Notes under the pieces: generated by a model
What the model was told of the DNA's origin: nothing
What the model saw: the letters and a program-made list of their open reading frames with translations, nothing else
Database searches by the model: none
Shown: piece after piece, positions 1-9,314 of the stretch
Layout: every line of letters starts with the position of its first letter
Position numbering within the stretch: the stretch's first letter is position 1
Made by a program: the position numbers and the translations under genes
From: Flavobacterium restrictum
Lineage (GTDB): Bacteria; Bacteroidota; Bacteroidia; Flavobacteriales; Flavobacteriaceae
Direction of reading: 5' to 3'
NCBI RefSeq assembly: GCF_007097245.1
Contig: NZ_VJZT01000001.1
Span: 186,001-250,000 of the forward strand
DNA length: 64,000 nucleotides

Positions 1-114
1 GGATATTCACCAGAATTAAATAATGATGGGAATCCATTGGGCACGCAAGGAATCGAGCTAAATGCATATCCTACTTTGAGTTCATTTATTATTGGTGCTA
101 ACGTTAAATTTTAA
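1..114 (+). CDS. C-terminal end of a SusC/RagA-family TonB-dependent receptor (partial)
   Basis: An open frame runs in from the left edge and stops at 112-114. Its last residues read SSFIIGANVKF, ending in phenylalanine after an alternating hydrophobic strand, as is usual for the final beta strand of outer-membrane barrels. The next gene, 4 bases downstream, encodes a SusD protein, so this is very likely the partner SusC receptor that imports oligosaccharides. Only 37 residues are visible, so the call rests mainly on context. Confidence 0.8.
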   Translation, partial: GYSPELNNDGNPLGTQGIELNAYPTLSSFIIGANVKF

Positions 115-118
115 AATC

Positions 119-1588
119 ATGAAAAAAATATATATTCCCTTAACACTTTTGACCTTTGCTTTAGTAGCTTCAAATTGTTCCAATGACTTTATAAATGTAG
201 ATCCTACAGAGAGCATAGCCGAAAAAGATTTGTTGTCAATTTACAACAATGACGAAGGTGCAGCCAGTTTTGTAACCGCCATTTACAGTAAAAACCTCGA
301 TTGGAACATGAGTTCTTTTTCTTGGAACGGATTATCAAGTATGACTTCTGATGATGCGAATAAAGGTTCTGACCCAGGCGATACTGGAACAGATAAAGAC
401 AAATGCGATGCCTTAACACTTGATGCAACTTCACTATCGGTTTTGGATGTTTTTGAAGCCAACTATCAAGGCATAAATAGAGCCAATGTTGCCCTGTTGT
501 ATTTGCCAAAATTAGACCAAGCAAATGCAGATTTGAAAGCCCGTTTAACAGGCGAAGCCAAATTTTTGCGAGCCTTAATGTATTTTAATTTGGTGCGCTG
601 TTATGGCGGTGTTCCCATTGTAGATCACGTTCCATTGCCTTCCTCTCAAGCGGATACGGACATGACATTGACTCGGAATTCCAAAGAAGAAGTATATACT
701 TTTATTGAAAATGAACTACTAGCTGCCATTGCGGTTTTGCCTGAAAAATACCCAACTACAGATACAGGTAGAGCAACAAGAGGGGCTGCTCGTGCCTTGT
801 TGGCCAAAGTCTATTTGTATCAAAAAAATTGGCAAGGGATAAAAGACCAATGTGCTGCTATTACAGGCTATACTTTGGTTTCGGATTATGCCACAATTTG
901 GAGAGAAGTTGGAGAAGATAACACCGAATCTATTTTTGAAATTAGAGGATACGCAGGAAAACCATCCCAAGGAATCGAAGGATATATGGTTTCACAGGGT
1001 GCGAGAGGTACCAGTGGCTGGGGTTGGGGTTTCAACACGCCAACTACAAGTTTATCTAATTCCTATGAAGTAGGGGATGTTCGTAAGGATGCCACAATCA
1101 TATTTGCGGGCGAAACCTTGTGGGACGGTAGGATAGTTTCGCCAAAAGTAGCGAATCCTATGTACAACGAAAAAGCCTATGTAAGCAACAAAAAAGAAAC
1201 GTTTAATGGTGGCGACTGGGAAACTACCAAGAATATCAGGGTTTTACGTTATGCCGAAGTCTTGTTAATGCAAGCCGAAGCCGCTAACGAAAGCGGTACT
1301 GGTGACGTAACTGGGCCTTTGAACAAAGTGCGAAAAAGAGCGGGTCTTGCTAACACAACTGCGGTAGGCCAAATAGCTTTGAGAGATGCGATTCGCTTGG
1401 AACGTAGACATGAATTGGCATTTGAGCACGATCGTTGGTTTGATATTGTTCGTACTGGTCAAGCCAAAGAAGTTATGGCTGCCGATGGAAAAACATTTGT
1501 AGAAGGAAAAAATGAGCTATTTCCGTTGCCACAAAAATTCATTACCCAAGCAGCAGGTAAATCAGCTCAAAATCCAGGCTATAATTAA
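119..1588 (+). CDS. SusD/RagB-family nutrient-binding outer membrane lipoprotein
   Basis: This 489-residue protein is a surface glycan-binding lipoprotein that partners the SusC receptor. It begins with a lipoprotein signal peptide whose likely lipidated residue is Cys20. The central part carries the helical SusD repeats (GEAKFLRALMYFNLVRCYGG and TRGAARALLAKVYLYQKNW, typical TPR-like helices). The C-terminal half has the family signature LRYAEVLLMQAEAANE, RLERRHELAFEHDRWFDIVR and a closing LFPLPQ block. A start at 92 is also open, but 119 places the signal peptide at the N-terminus and leaves a 4-base gap to the SusC stop. The protein presumably captures a glucan that the downstream glycosidases degrade. 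Confidence 0.96.
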   Translation: MKKIYIPLTLLTFALVASNCSNDFINVDPTESIAEKDLLSIYNNDEGAASFVTAIYSKNLDWNMSSFSWNGLSSMTSDDANKGSDPGDTGTDKDKCDALTLDATSLSVLDVFEANYQGINRANVALLYLPKLDQANADLKARLTGEAKFLRALMYFNLVRCYGGVPIVDHVPLPSSQADTDMTLTRNSKEEVYTFIENELLAAIAVLPEKYPTTDTGRATRGAARALLAKVYLYQKNWQGIKDQCAAITGYTLVSDYATIWREVGEDNTESIFEIRGYAGKPSQGIEGYMVSQGARGTSGWGWGFNTPTTSLSNSYEVGDVRKDATIIFAGETLWDGRIVSPKVANPMYNEKAYVSNKKETFNGGDWETTKNIRVLRYAEVLLMQAEAANESGTGDVTGPLNKVRKRAGLANTTAVGQIALRDAIRLERRHELAFEHDRWFDIVRTGQAKEVMAADGKTFVEGKNELFPLPQKFITQAAGKSAQNPGYN

Positions 1589-1665
1589 TTGATTTATAGA
1601 CAATTTTATTTTTTTGCCAAGAGGATTCTTGTAATTATTTAGATTTTAATTTTAGGAACACACAA

Positions 1666-3030
1666 ATGATAAAACTTTCAATTGTACTGCTAATAACCTC
1701 ATTTTTGGGATGTGATTCGGCCTCAAACTCTGGCAACGGAATGGTGGTTACGCCGCCTGTGGCAAAAATCACTGATGCCGAATTAGTAGCACTTGTTCAA
1801 AAACAAACGTTTGCTTATTTCTGGGAGTTTGCCCAATCCAATTCTGGTATGGCACGAGAGCGATACCTTCCTGCAGATCCTACTTTTGATCAAAATATAG
1901 TTACCACAGGAGGCTCTGGTTTTGGATTAATGGCTTTGGTTTCGGGTATGTCACGGGACTACATTACCAAGGCACAAGGATTAGAACGGTTGAATAAAAT
2001 AGCTGGCTTTTTAGAAAAAGCAGATCGATTTCATGGTGCTTGGTCGCATTGGATTGATGGCCCAACGGGGAAAGTAATCCCTTTTGGTACCAAAGATAAC
2101 GGAGGCGATTTAGTCGAAACGTCTTTTTTGGCAGCTGGAATGCTAACCGTTCGAGAATATTTAAAAAACGGTTCTACCGATGAAAAATCAGTTGCCCAAC
2201 GATTTGATATCCTCTGGAAAGGCATTGATTGGAATTGGTACACCAACAACCAAAATAAATTGTATTGGCATTGGTCGCCTGATTATAATTGGCAAATGAA
2301 TTTCCCTTTAGAGGGCTACAACGAAACATTGATTACCTATGTTATGGCTGCGGCATCGCCTACACATGCTATTTTGCCTACGGTTTACCATCAATGTTGG
2401 GCTAGAAATGGTGGCATAGTGTCTGGTAATACCAAATACAATTTGCCTTTAATTCTAAAACACAATGGCGCCGAGGAGTTTGGCGGGCCTTTATTTTGGG
2501 CACATTATTCGTATTTGGGTTTAGACCCAACACAATTGAGTGATATGTATGCTAATTATTGGGATTTGAATACCAATCAAACCAAAATTAATTATTTATA
2601 CGCCGTCGCAAATCCAAAAGGATTCAAAGGATATGATGCTAACTATTGGGGATTAACAGCCTCATATTCTAGAAATCCCGATGGGACAACAGGTTATGAT
2701 GCACACATGCCGTCCAACGACAAAGGCATTATCTCGCCTACAGCAGCCATCAGTTCCATTGTGTACACACCAACAGAATCTATAGCCTTGATGCGAAATT
2801 TATACAGTAATTACAAAAATCAGGTTTGGGGAGTTGCTGGATTTTATGACGCACACAGTCTGGAATTTCAATGGACAGCTCCTAATTATTTAGCCATTGA
2901 TCAAGGCCCAGAAGTCGTAATGTTAGAAAATTATCGCAGCGGATTAATTTGGAAATTGTTTATGAATGCACCCGAAGTGCAACAAGGTTTGATTGCTTTA
3001 GGATTTCATTCGGGTAAATATAATTTTTAG
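1666..3030 (+). CDS. GH144-type (glucoamylase-domain) glycoside hydrolase lipoprotein
   Basis: This 454-residue protein starts with a lipoprotein signal (LLITSFLGC, Cys16). It then carries the (alpha/alpha)6-barrel domain usually annotated as 'glucoamylase' (PF10091), with stretches such as FAYFWEFAQSNSGMARERY, GGSGFGLMALVSGMSRDYI, LVETSFLAAGMLTVREYL, YNETLITYVMAAASP and GGPLFWAHYSYLGLDP. Characterised members of this family (GH144) act on beta-1,2-glucan, either endo-acting or releasing sophorose. The adjacent GH3 beta-glucosidase fits the same pathway. The protein is probably tethered to a membrane and cleaves glucan chains into short oligosaccharides. Family membership is clear; the exact substrate is inferred. 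Confidence 0.88.
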   Translation: MIKLSIVLLITSFLGCDSASNSGNGMVVTPPVAKITDAELVALVQKQTFAYFWEFAQSNSGMARERYLPADPTFDQNIVTTGGSGFGLMALVSGMSRDYITKAQGLERLNKIAGFLEKADRFHGAWSHWIDGPTGKVIPFGTKDNGGDLVETSFLAAGMLTVREYLKNGSTDEKSVAQRFDILWKGIDWNWYTNNQNKLYWHWSPDYNWQMNFPLEGYNETLITYVMAAASPTHAILPTVYHQCWARNGGIVSGNTKYNLPLILKHNGAEEFGGPLFWAHYSYLGLDPTQLSDMYANYWDLNTNQTKINYLYAVANPKGFKGYDANYWGLTASYSRNPDGTTGYDAHMPSNDKGIISPTAAISSIVYTPTESIALMRNLYSNYKNQVWGVAGFYDAHSLEFQWTAPNYLAIDQGPEVVMLENYRSGLIWKLFMNAPEVQQGLIALGFHSGKYNF

Positions 3031-3033
3031 TAA

Positions 3034-3738
3034 ATGAAGTATCGCCTCACATTAGTCGTACTATTATTTTCTTGGCTTTGCTTTTCGCAGCGCAGTAGCA
3101 ATGCGAATTTCAAAACCCAAATCAAGCAACAATTTGATTGGGGATATGCCTTGCAAATTCCTGAAAACACCAAAGACCCAAAACCTTTGATTGTTTTTTT
3201 GCACGGCTCTGGCGAAAACGGTACTGATATTGAAAAAGTCAAAATACATGGCCCTTTTAAATTTATAAAAAACAACACCCTTGACGCCTATATTTTAGCC
3301 CCACAATGTCCTGAAAACGAACAATGGAATCCGGATGTTTTGTATCAATTGCTATTAAAAATTCAAAAGGAAAACAACATTGATAGCAACAGGATTTACT
3401 TGACAGGTTTGAGTTCAGGTGGTTGGGGAACTTGGAGTCTCGCATTAAAGCATCCAGAAATGTTTGCTGCAATACTTCCCATTTCAGGTTTTGTCGACCT
3501 GAATCAGTTGGAAGAAATTTGTAAAATCAAAGACATTCCTATCCTGATGTATCATGGTTTACGCGATGATGTGGTGCCCATAGAAAATGCGATTGTGATT
3601 TACAAAGAGTTAAAAAAATGCTCCAATACGGTGGAGTTAATCATTAGCAATGATTCCGGTCATGATTGTTGGACAGCAGTGTATGACAATCCAGAAACGT
3701 ACTCTTGGTTGTTCAAACAAATAAAAAAAGCAAACTAA
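3034..3738 (+). CDS. Secreted alpha/beta-hydrolase (esterase/phospholipase-type)
   Basis: This 234-residue alpha/beta hydrolase has a Sec signal peptide (MKYRLTLVVLLFSWLCFSQR). It has an oxyanion-loop region (LIVFLHGSGENGTDIEKVK), a nucleophile elbow (LTGLSSGGWGTWSLALKHPE, Ser in GLSSGG), a candidate acid Asp (MYHGLRDDVVP) and a C-terminal His (NDSGHDCWTAVYDNPETYSW). Genes of this type often sit beside GH3 and GH144 genes and are thought to remove acyl decorations from glycans, or to act as peptidase-like esterases. It starts 3 bases after the previous stop and its tail is followed directly by the GH3 start, which indicates one operon. The substrate is unknown. Confidence 0.88.
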   Translation: MKYRLTLVVLLFSWLCFSQRSSNANFKTQIKQQFDWGYALQIPENTKDPKPLIVFLHGSGENGTDIEKVKIHGPFKFIKNNTLDAYILAPQCPENEQWNPDVLYQLLLKIQKENNIDSNRIYLTGLSSGGWGTWSLALKHPEMFAAILPISGFVDLNQLEEICKIKDIPILMYHGLRDDVVPIENAIVIYKELKKCSNTVELIISNDSGHDCWTAVYDNPETYSWLFKQIKKAN

Positions 3739-3740
3739 AA

Positions 3741-6065
3741 ATGAAAAAAATACTAGTAATAACACTTTTGGGAATTTCTTTTTTTGGCTACAGCCAAAGT
3801 AAAAAAACCAATAATGAGATTGTTATAAAACCAAAAGCAGCATTTGTCGCCGAACTCCTTTCTAAAATGACTTTGGACGAAAAAATTGGACAATTAAATT
3901 TGCCAACCGCTGGCGATATTACAACTGGGGAAGCCAAAAGTTCAAATGTGGCCAAAAAAGTAGCCGCAGGACAAGTAGGCTCACTATTTAATTTAGGTTC
4001 TGTAACCAAAATAAAAGAATTTCAAAGAATAGCAGTGGAACAAAGTCGGATGAAAATTCCGTTGCTTTTTGGGATGGATGTCATTCATGGGTACCGTACA
4101 ACATTCCCAATTCCGCTAGGATTATCCTGTACTTGGGACATGGCGTTAATAGAACGGTCGGCTCGAATTGCCGCTCAAGAAGCAAGTGCAGATGGTCTTA
4201 ATTGGACGTTTTCGCCCATGGTTGATATTTCTAGAGATCCAAGATGGGGTAGAGTTTCCGAGGGTTCTGGAGAAGATCCTTACCTAGGAAGCCAAGTAGC
4301 AAGAGCCATGGTCAAAGGCTATCAAGGTGATGATTTGTCCAAAAACAATACCATTTTATCCTGTATCAAACATTTTGCACTCTACGGAGCTGTCGAAGCG
4401 GGACGGGATTACAACACCGTTGACATGAGCAAAGTACGAATGTACAATGACTATTTTCCGCCTTACAAAGCTGGAATCGATGCAGGTGCAGGAACCGTAA
4501 TGGCGTCTTTTAACGAGATTGATGGCGTTCCAGCTTCAGGAAACAAATGGCTTTTGACGGATGTATTGCGCAATCAATGGGGTTTCAAAGGTTTCGTAGT
4601 GAGCGATTATACTGGAATTAACGAAATGGTAGAACACGGCGTAGGCGATTTGCAAACGGTTTCGGCTCTGTCCTTAAATGCAGGTTTAGAAATGGATATG
4701 GTTGGCGAAGGATTCTTGACCACCTTAAAAAAATCATTGCAAGAAGGGAAAGTGACCCAACAGCAAATTGATACTGCGGTAACGCTTATTTTGAATGCAA
4801 AATATGATTTGGGATTGTTTCAAGATCCTTATAAATATTGCGATGAAGCACGATCTAAAACCGAAGTGTATACACAGTCAAACCGTAATGAAGCACGAAA
4901 AATTGCCGCACAATCTTTGGTTTTGTTAAAAAATGATGCTGCAATTTCTGGTAAGGTTGGAGAAGGGATTTTACCCTTAAAAAAATCTGGAACTATTGCC
5001 GTCATTGGCCCTTTGGGAAATAGTAACGAAAATATGGCTGGCACTTGGAGTGTGGCCAGCAAACAAGAAAATTCGATTTCATTGCTTACAGGAATAAAAG
5101 CCGCTGTGGGAAATAATGCCAAAGTCCTGTACGCCAAAGGAAGCAATCTGGATGATGATGCAGCTTTGGAAGAAAAAGCGACTATGTTCGGCAAAACATT
5201 GCACAGGGATACTAGAACCAAAACAGAACTAATTGCCGAAGCTTTAAAAATAGCCCGTCAATCTGATGTGATTGTTGCGGCATTGGGAGAATCAGCGGAA
5301 TTTAGTGGCGAATGCAGTAGCCGAACCAATCTCGAAATTCCACAAGCGCAAAAAGAGCTGTTACAAGAATTATTAAAAACAGGAAAACCAGTAGTTTTAG
5401 TTTTATTCAATGGTCGTCCATTGGTTTTAAACCAAGAAAAAGAAACCGTTCCTGCCATACTTGATGTATGGTTTCCTGGCTCCGAAGCTGGATTAGCCAT
5501 TGCAGATGTCCTTTTTGGCGACGAAAATCCATCGGGAAAATTGACCGCTACTTTCCCTAGAAGTGTAGGGCAGATTCCTATTTATTATGCCTCTAAAAAT
5601 ACGGGAAGACCGTTAGGAAACAAAGAGGGAAAATTCGAAAAGTTTCGCTCCAATTATATTGATGAACGAAACGAGCCATTATTTCCTTTTGGTTTTGGAT
5701 TGAGTTACACCACTTTTGAGTATTCCAATGTGAAAACTTCGGCTACCAAAATCACTTTTGATGAAAAGTTAAAAGTAAGTGTAGATATCAAAAATACAGG
5801 TAATTATGACGGGAAAGAAGTAGTACAATTGTACATACGAGATCTTGTAGGATCGATAACAAGACCTATAAAAGAGCTCAAAGGATTCCAAAAAATTGCC
5901 TTGAAAAAAGGAGAAACCAAAACGGCAACTTTTGAAATTTCGCTCGAAGATTTAAAATTTTACAATGCCGATTTGAAATACATTGCCGAAGCAGGAACTT
6001 TCGAAGTTTTTATAGGTAAAGATGCGCAAACAACAAATAAAACCAGTTTCGAATTGGTTAATTAA
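3741..6065 (+). CDS. bglX: GH3 beta-glucosidase (BglX-like, periplasmic)
   Basis: This 774-residue GH3 enzyme hydrolyses terminal beta-linked glucose from oligosaccharides. The signal peptide is MKKILVITLLGISFFGYSQS; an in-frame ATG at 3705 lies inside the previous gene, so 3741 is preferred. The N-terminal TIM-barrel domain shows LLFGMDVIHGYRTTFPIPLG, ISRDPRWGRVSEGSGEDPYL and the nucleophile motif GFVVSDYTGI (Asp289). The second domain contains the family's loop GESAEFSGECSSRTNL, and the C-terminal part is a fibronectin-III-like domain (LKVSVDIKNTGNYDGKEVVQLYI). Length and domain order match BglX-type enzymes. With GH144 upstream it probably acts on sophorose or short beta-1,2-glucans, an inference from context. 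Confidence 0.95.
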   Translation: MKKILVITLLGISFFGYSQSKKTNNEIVIKPKAAFVAELLSKMTLDEKIGQLNLPTAGDITTGEAKSSNVAKKVAAGQVGSLFNLGSVTKIKEFQRIAVEQSRMKIPLLFGMDVIHGYRTTFPIPLGLSCTWDMALIERSARIAAQEASADGLNWTFSPMVDISRDPRWGRVSEGSGEDPYLGSQVARAMVKGYQGDDLSKNNTILSCIKHFALYGAVEAGRDYNTVDMSKVRMYNDYFPPYKAGIDAGAGTVMASFNEIDGVPASGNKWLLTDVLRNQWGFKGFVVSDYTGINEMVEHGVGDLQTVSALSLNAGLEMDMVGEGFLTTLKKSLQEGKVTQQQIDTAVTLILNAKYDLGLFQDPYKYCDEARSKTEVYTQSNRNEARKIAAQSLVLLKNDAAISGKVGEGILPLKKSGTIAVIGPLGNSNENMAGTWSVASKQENSISLLTGIKAAVGNNAKVLYAKGSNLDDDAALEEKATMFGKTLHRDTRTKTELIAEALKIARQSDVIVAALGESAEFSGECSSRTNLEIPQAQKELLQELLKTGKPVVLVLFNGRPLVLNQEKETVPAILDVWFPGSEAGLAIADVLFGDENPSGKLTATFPRSVGQIPIYYASKNTGRPLGNKEGKFEKFRSNYIDERNEPLFPFGFGLSYTTFEYSNVKTSATKITFDEKLKVSVDIKNTGNYDGKEVVQLYIRDLVGSITRPIKELKGFQKIALKKGETKTATFEISLEDLKFYNADLKYIAEAGTFEVFIGKDAQTTNKTSFELVN

Positions 6066-6151
6066 TACGATTTTAAAAGGCGATAGTTAAAGTGGGAATA
6101 ACTATTTGCCGATTGCTAACTCCCATTTAACCACAATAAAAACTTATTATT

Positions 6152-6985
6152 ATGAAAAAAATTACGTTGTCAAGTATGTTGTTTTTCGCTATGATCGTAG
6201 CGAATACCAATGCTTATTCGCAAGATCAATTACTTATGGATTGCGAAGATGGAACCACAGGAACACTAACTTTGAATGTGTTTGCTAATGGAGCAGGAGA
6301 GTCTAATGCGGATGTTACTATTGTTGATAATCCAAGTGTTTCTGGAATAAATACAAGTGCCAAAGTAGCCCAGTTTTTAAGACGAACAGGTGGTGGAGCT
6401 GCTTCCTACACCGGGGCTTATTCAGGCGGACAAGTGGTGGATTTCACTACCAACAAGTATGTGCATGTAAAAGTATTGAAAACAAAAGTATCGCCAGTTA
6501 AATTTAAAATAGAAGGTGGACCTAGTGGAAACAGAGAAATAGCCAGTACAGAACCGTATGCTACTGCTGATGTATGGCAAGATATGGTTTTTCTAATTAC
6601 TGAAACGGGTATCTATCCTACAGTAGTTTTCTTTCCAGATTTTGAAGATCCATTGACTGATTCGGGAGATATAATGGTTTATTTTGATGATATTGTAATC
6701 AATAATATAGCAACTCCTACAACACTTGGATTGAACAGTAACACGACCAAAAGTAAAATTGCTTTGTATCCTTCGGCTGTTAAAAATGAGTTGAATATCA
6801 ATGCTGTGAGCAAAATTTCGTCTTTGTCTATTTATAACATGCAAGGCAAAAAAGTCTATGTAGGCAAAAATCTAGCAGCTGGAACTAATCAGGTGAATAT
6901 GTCTAGCTACAGCAAAGGAATGTATGTGGTTAAAATGGTCACCGAAAATGGTGAAAAAATAAGTCAAAAAATTGTTAAGAATTAA
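6152..6985 (+). CDS. Small T9SS-secreted protein with a carbohydrate-binding-like domain
   Basis: This 277-residue protein has a Sec signal peptide ending near AYSQ. A single beta-rich domain of about 175 residues follows (from LLMDCEDGTTG to VYFDDIVINN), then a type A T9SS sorting tail (KIALYPSAVKNELNIN to GMYVVKMVTENGEKISQKIVKN). The central domain clearly resembles the N-terminal domain of the next gene's product: both contain a K-Y-[VL]-H-[VI]-K-V strand, a K-[FL]-K-[IL]-E-G-G strand and a closing DDIV[IL]N. It has no recognisable catalytic domain, so a surface-displayed glycan-binding role is most likely. Exact family not recognised. Confidence 0.8.
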   Translation: MKKITLSSMLFFAMIVANTNAYSQDQLLMDCEDGTTGTLTLNVFANGAGESNADVTIVDNPSVSGINTSAKVAQFLRRTGGGAASYTGAYSGGQVVDFTTNKYVHVKVLKTKVSPVKFKIEGGPSGNREIASTEPYATADVWQDMVFLITETGIYPTVVFFPDFEDPLTDSGDIMVYFDDIVINNIATPTTLGLNSNTTKSKIALYPSAVKNELNINAVSKISSLSIYNMQGKKVYVGKNLAAGTNQVNMSSYSKGMYVVKMVTENGEKISQKIVKN

Positions 6986-7059
6986 GGGAGTAGTTCTTCC
7001 GTCAATTTTTACATTTAAAAATATTTTTTTTAAGTAAGTTGATTTTTGTTTTAAAAATG

Positions 7060-7092
7060 AAACCCTTATGTAATGTTTACTTAAGGGTTTTT
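7060..7092 (+). terminator. Rho-independent-type terminator after the small T9SS protein gene
   Basis: The arms aaaccctta (7060-7068) and taagggttt (7082-7090) form a 9-bp stem, followed by further T residues. It lies 75 bases past the stop of the upstream gene, in the gap before the next signal-peptide gene. Confidence 0.7.
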
Positions 7093-7162
7093 AAAATAGC
7101 AACAAGTTGAAAATACAAATTAGCCCATACCAAAAGTATTTTAAGCACCTTTTAAAATCATT

Positions 7163-9172
7163 ATGATGCAGCATTTTCTAAAAGAAGTCAAAATTTTAGC
7201 CGTTATTTCAACCTTTGCTTCCATGCAATTTGGGCATGCTCAAATAATCGAAAATTACGAAGCAACTCCTCTCGCCATGTCCCTAATCAAAGGTGGAACA
7301 ACGGATTTGAGTACGCTAACTGTAGTTTCAAATCCAGTTAAATCAGGAACAAATACCAGTAACAAAGTTTGTAAACTCTTTAGAGATAAAGACGGAATTC
7401 CAGAAGAGGGTTTTTTGGCTACCAAAAATATCGATTTTGCAACTCAAAAATACCTTCACATCAAAGTCTACAAAAACCGCTTGACAGCCGTAAAATTAAA
7501 ATTAGAAGGCGGTACAAACGGAACTTTTACAAGCAATAGTACCAATACTCAAACCAAAATCAACCAATGGGAAGATTACGTTTTTGATTGTAGTAGTTTG
7601 TCTGGAACGTCTGCAAAATTTACTGTAATTCCAGATTATAAAGATCCCGTAGGATTGAGTTTTGATACCAATATTTACATAGATGACATAGTACTTAATG
7701 ACAATGCTGCCCCAATAACATACACCACGGAGCTGTTTCAAAACAGTTATCAATTGTACAAAAACATTAGGCAATCGAATGGAGTCTACCTCGATGCGCT
7801 GGCTATAAACGGTGCTGGCGAAAAACCCGCCGCTATTGTGGCTAATGGAATTGGACTTATGGCGTTGTGCATTTCGGATGCTATGTACACCAAAACGGGT
7901 GATGCCATAAATTGGGAACCCACTGCAGACCAAGTAATAGCCACACTCCAAGCTTTTGTTGATTTTAAAGCGAACGGAATTGCCAATGATGCTGGCATGT
8001 TCCCTCGTTATTTTAGATGGGATTCAGGAAATCAAGATGGCGATTGGTCAGGAGAATTTAGTACCGTTGACAATGCAATTTTTGCTATGGGATTACACAT
8101 GTGTACAAACTATTTTGCCAACAACGCCACGATTGTTGCTAATGCCAATAGTTTACTAGCAACTATGGATTTTACCAAAGCTATTTATCCAACTAAAATG
8201 GCCATGATTTTAGATCAAAGCGGCACCGTTGGATCGGCTTTTACGAGTCCGTTTAACGAGTATATGTTGGTTGCATGGATGGCCAAAAATGCGCCAACTT
8301 CGAATGTGGGCTATGCCAAATCGCAGACTTTCTGGAACACTTATTTTGCTAATCCAGATACCGCTTTAATAACTCGTCCCACTTATTTTGGGTACACCAC
8401 ACTTTCTGACGGCGATTTTATATCCTCATTCATTCCGCAGTTTTGTTATTATTTTGTCCATTATTTCAAAAGTGATTCTAAATATATGAGTTATTTTTCG
8501 AATTGGCTCAACGCCGATAAATTATTTGCGACCAAAGAAGGAGCCACCAATACGTACGAATGGGGATTGGGTGCTGGCGAAATTCCCGGTGGAGGCTATT
8601 CAGCGGATAAAATTTATGACAATCCCAATAAAATAGTTTCCCCGCATATAATTGCAGGTTTCATTCCAATAAATTCAAGTAGTAAAACGGATTTGGTTAG
8701 CCTTTTCAATAACGGGAACGCAGCCGCTGTTTATGGATTGCCCAGCAATACTGCAAAAAAAGTCTTGTGGCGCTACAAACGCAACGATACCGCAGCCCGA
8801 ACGCCATATATTCAAGCCATTGATTATTCGACAATGCTATTTGGACTGGCTTCCTTGCCCGAAAATTTAGGCAGCAATTGGTTTTCAAATTACAATTGGC
8901 CACTAACGGTAAGTAATTTAGAGACCAAAGATTGGAATAAAAAAGAACCAAAAATTACAGTCTATCCCAATCCTTTTGCACAAAGCATCACCATTACTTT
9001 TCAAAATTTTCAAGAGACAACAGCTACAATTAGTGACGTTTCTGGAAAACAGGTTTTTTCGCTAGTTTTAAAGCAAAATGCGCAAAATATCAATTTGCCA
9101 AGTGATCTGCAATCGGGTGTTTATTTTTTGCAAATTAAAAATGAAAAACCAATTAAAATCATAAAAAAATAA
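7163..9172 (+). CDS. T9SS-secreted protein: binding domain plus divergent GH144-like helical domain
   Basis: This 669-residue protein has four parts. First is a signal peptide (cleavage after FGHAQ). Second, to about residue 185, is a beta-sandwich-like domain paralogous to the preceding gene's product. Third is a large helical domain (about 190-600). Fourth is a type A T9SS tail (ITVYPNPFAQSITITFQNF to FLQIKNEKPIKIIKK). The helical domain aligns by eye with the GH144-type protein at 1666-3030: NGIGLMALCIS against SGFGLMALVSG, FNEYMLVAWMAKNAP against YNETLITYVMAAASP, and SPHIIAGFIPINS against SPTAAISSIVYTP. I infer a distant relative acting on the same kind of glucan at the cell surface. Start at 7163 gives MMQHFLKEVKIL before the hydrophobic core. 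Confidence 0.78.
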   Translation: MMQHFLKEVKILAVISTFASMQFGHAQIIENYEATPLAMSLIKGGTTDLSTLTVVSNPVKSGTNTSNKVCKLFRDKDGIPEEGFLATKNIDFATQKYLHIKVYKNRLTAVKLKLEGGTNGTFTSNSTNTQTKINQWEDYVFDCSSLSGTSAKFTVIPDYKDPVGLSFDTNIYIDDIVLNDNAAPITYTTELFQNSYQLYKNIRQSNGVYLDALAINGAGEKPAAIVANGIGLMALCISDAMYTKTGDAINWEPTADQVIATLQAFVDFKANGIANDAGMFPRYFRWDSGNQDGDWSGEFSTVDNAIFAMGLHMCTNYFANNATIVANANSLLATMDFTKAIYPTKMAMILDQSGTVGSAFTSPFNEYMLVAWMAKNAPTSNVGYAKSQTFWNTYFANPDTALITRPTYFGYTTLSDGDFISSFIPQFCYYFVHYFKSDSKYMSYFSNWLNADKLFATKEGATNTYEWGLGAGEIPGGGYSADKIYDNPNKIVSPHIIAGFIPINSSSKTDLVSLFNNGNAAAVYGLPSNTAKKVLWRYKRNDTAARTPYIQAIDYSTMLFGLASLPENLGSNWFSNYNWPLTVSNLETKDWNKKEPKITVYPNPFAQSITITFQNFQETTATISDVSGKQVFSLVLKQNAQNINLPSDLQSGVYFLQIKNEKPIKIIKK

Positions 9173-9204
9173 GCACATTTCATCAATCATAAAAAGACTA
9201 AACG

Positions 9205-9236
9205 GGCAACAGATTTTTTAATTTGTTGCCTTTTTT
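9205..9236 (+). terminator. Intrinsic terminator after the T9SS GH144-like gene
   Basis: A 7-bp stem ggcaaca (9205-9211) / tgttgcc (9224-9230) is followed directly by six T. It lies about 30 bases after the stop codon. Confidence 0.72.
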
Positions 9237-9262
9237 GTAATTACTATTTTTCAAATACATCT

Positions 9263-9270
9263 TATTTTTG
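9263..9270 (+). promoter_or_regulatory. Candidate Bacteroidetes -7 element (TATTTTTG) for the GH97 gene
   Basis: TATTTTTG matches TAnnTTTG exactly, 44 bases before the GH97 start and just after a terminator. The nearest upstream TTG (9235-9237) is 25 bases away, slightly farther than usual. The motif is common by chance in AT-rich DNA, so the position relative to terminator and gene is the main support. Confidence 0.45.
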
Positions 9271-9314
9271 CTGTTTTTTAATTACTTTTAGCGATTCAAA
9301 AAAACCAAAAACCA

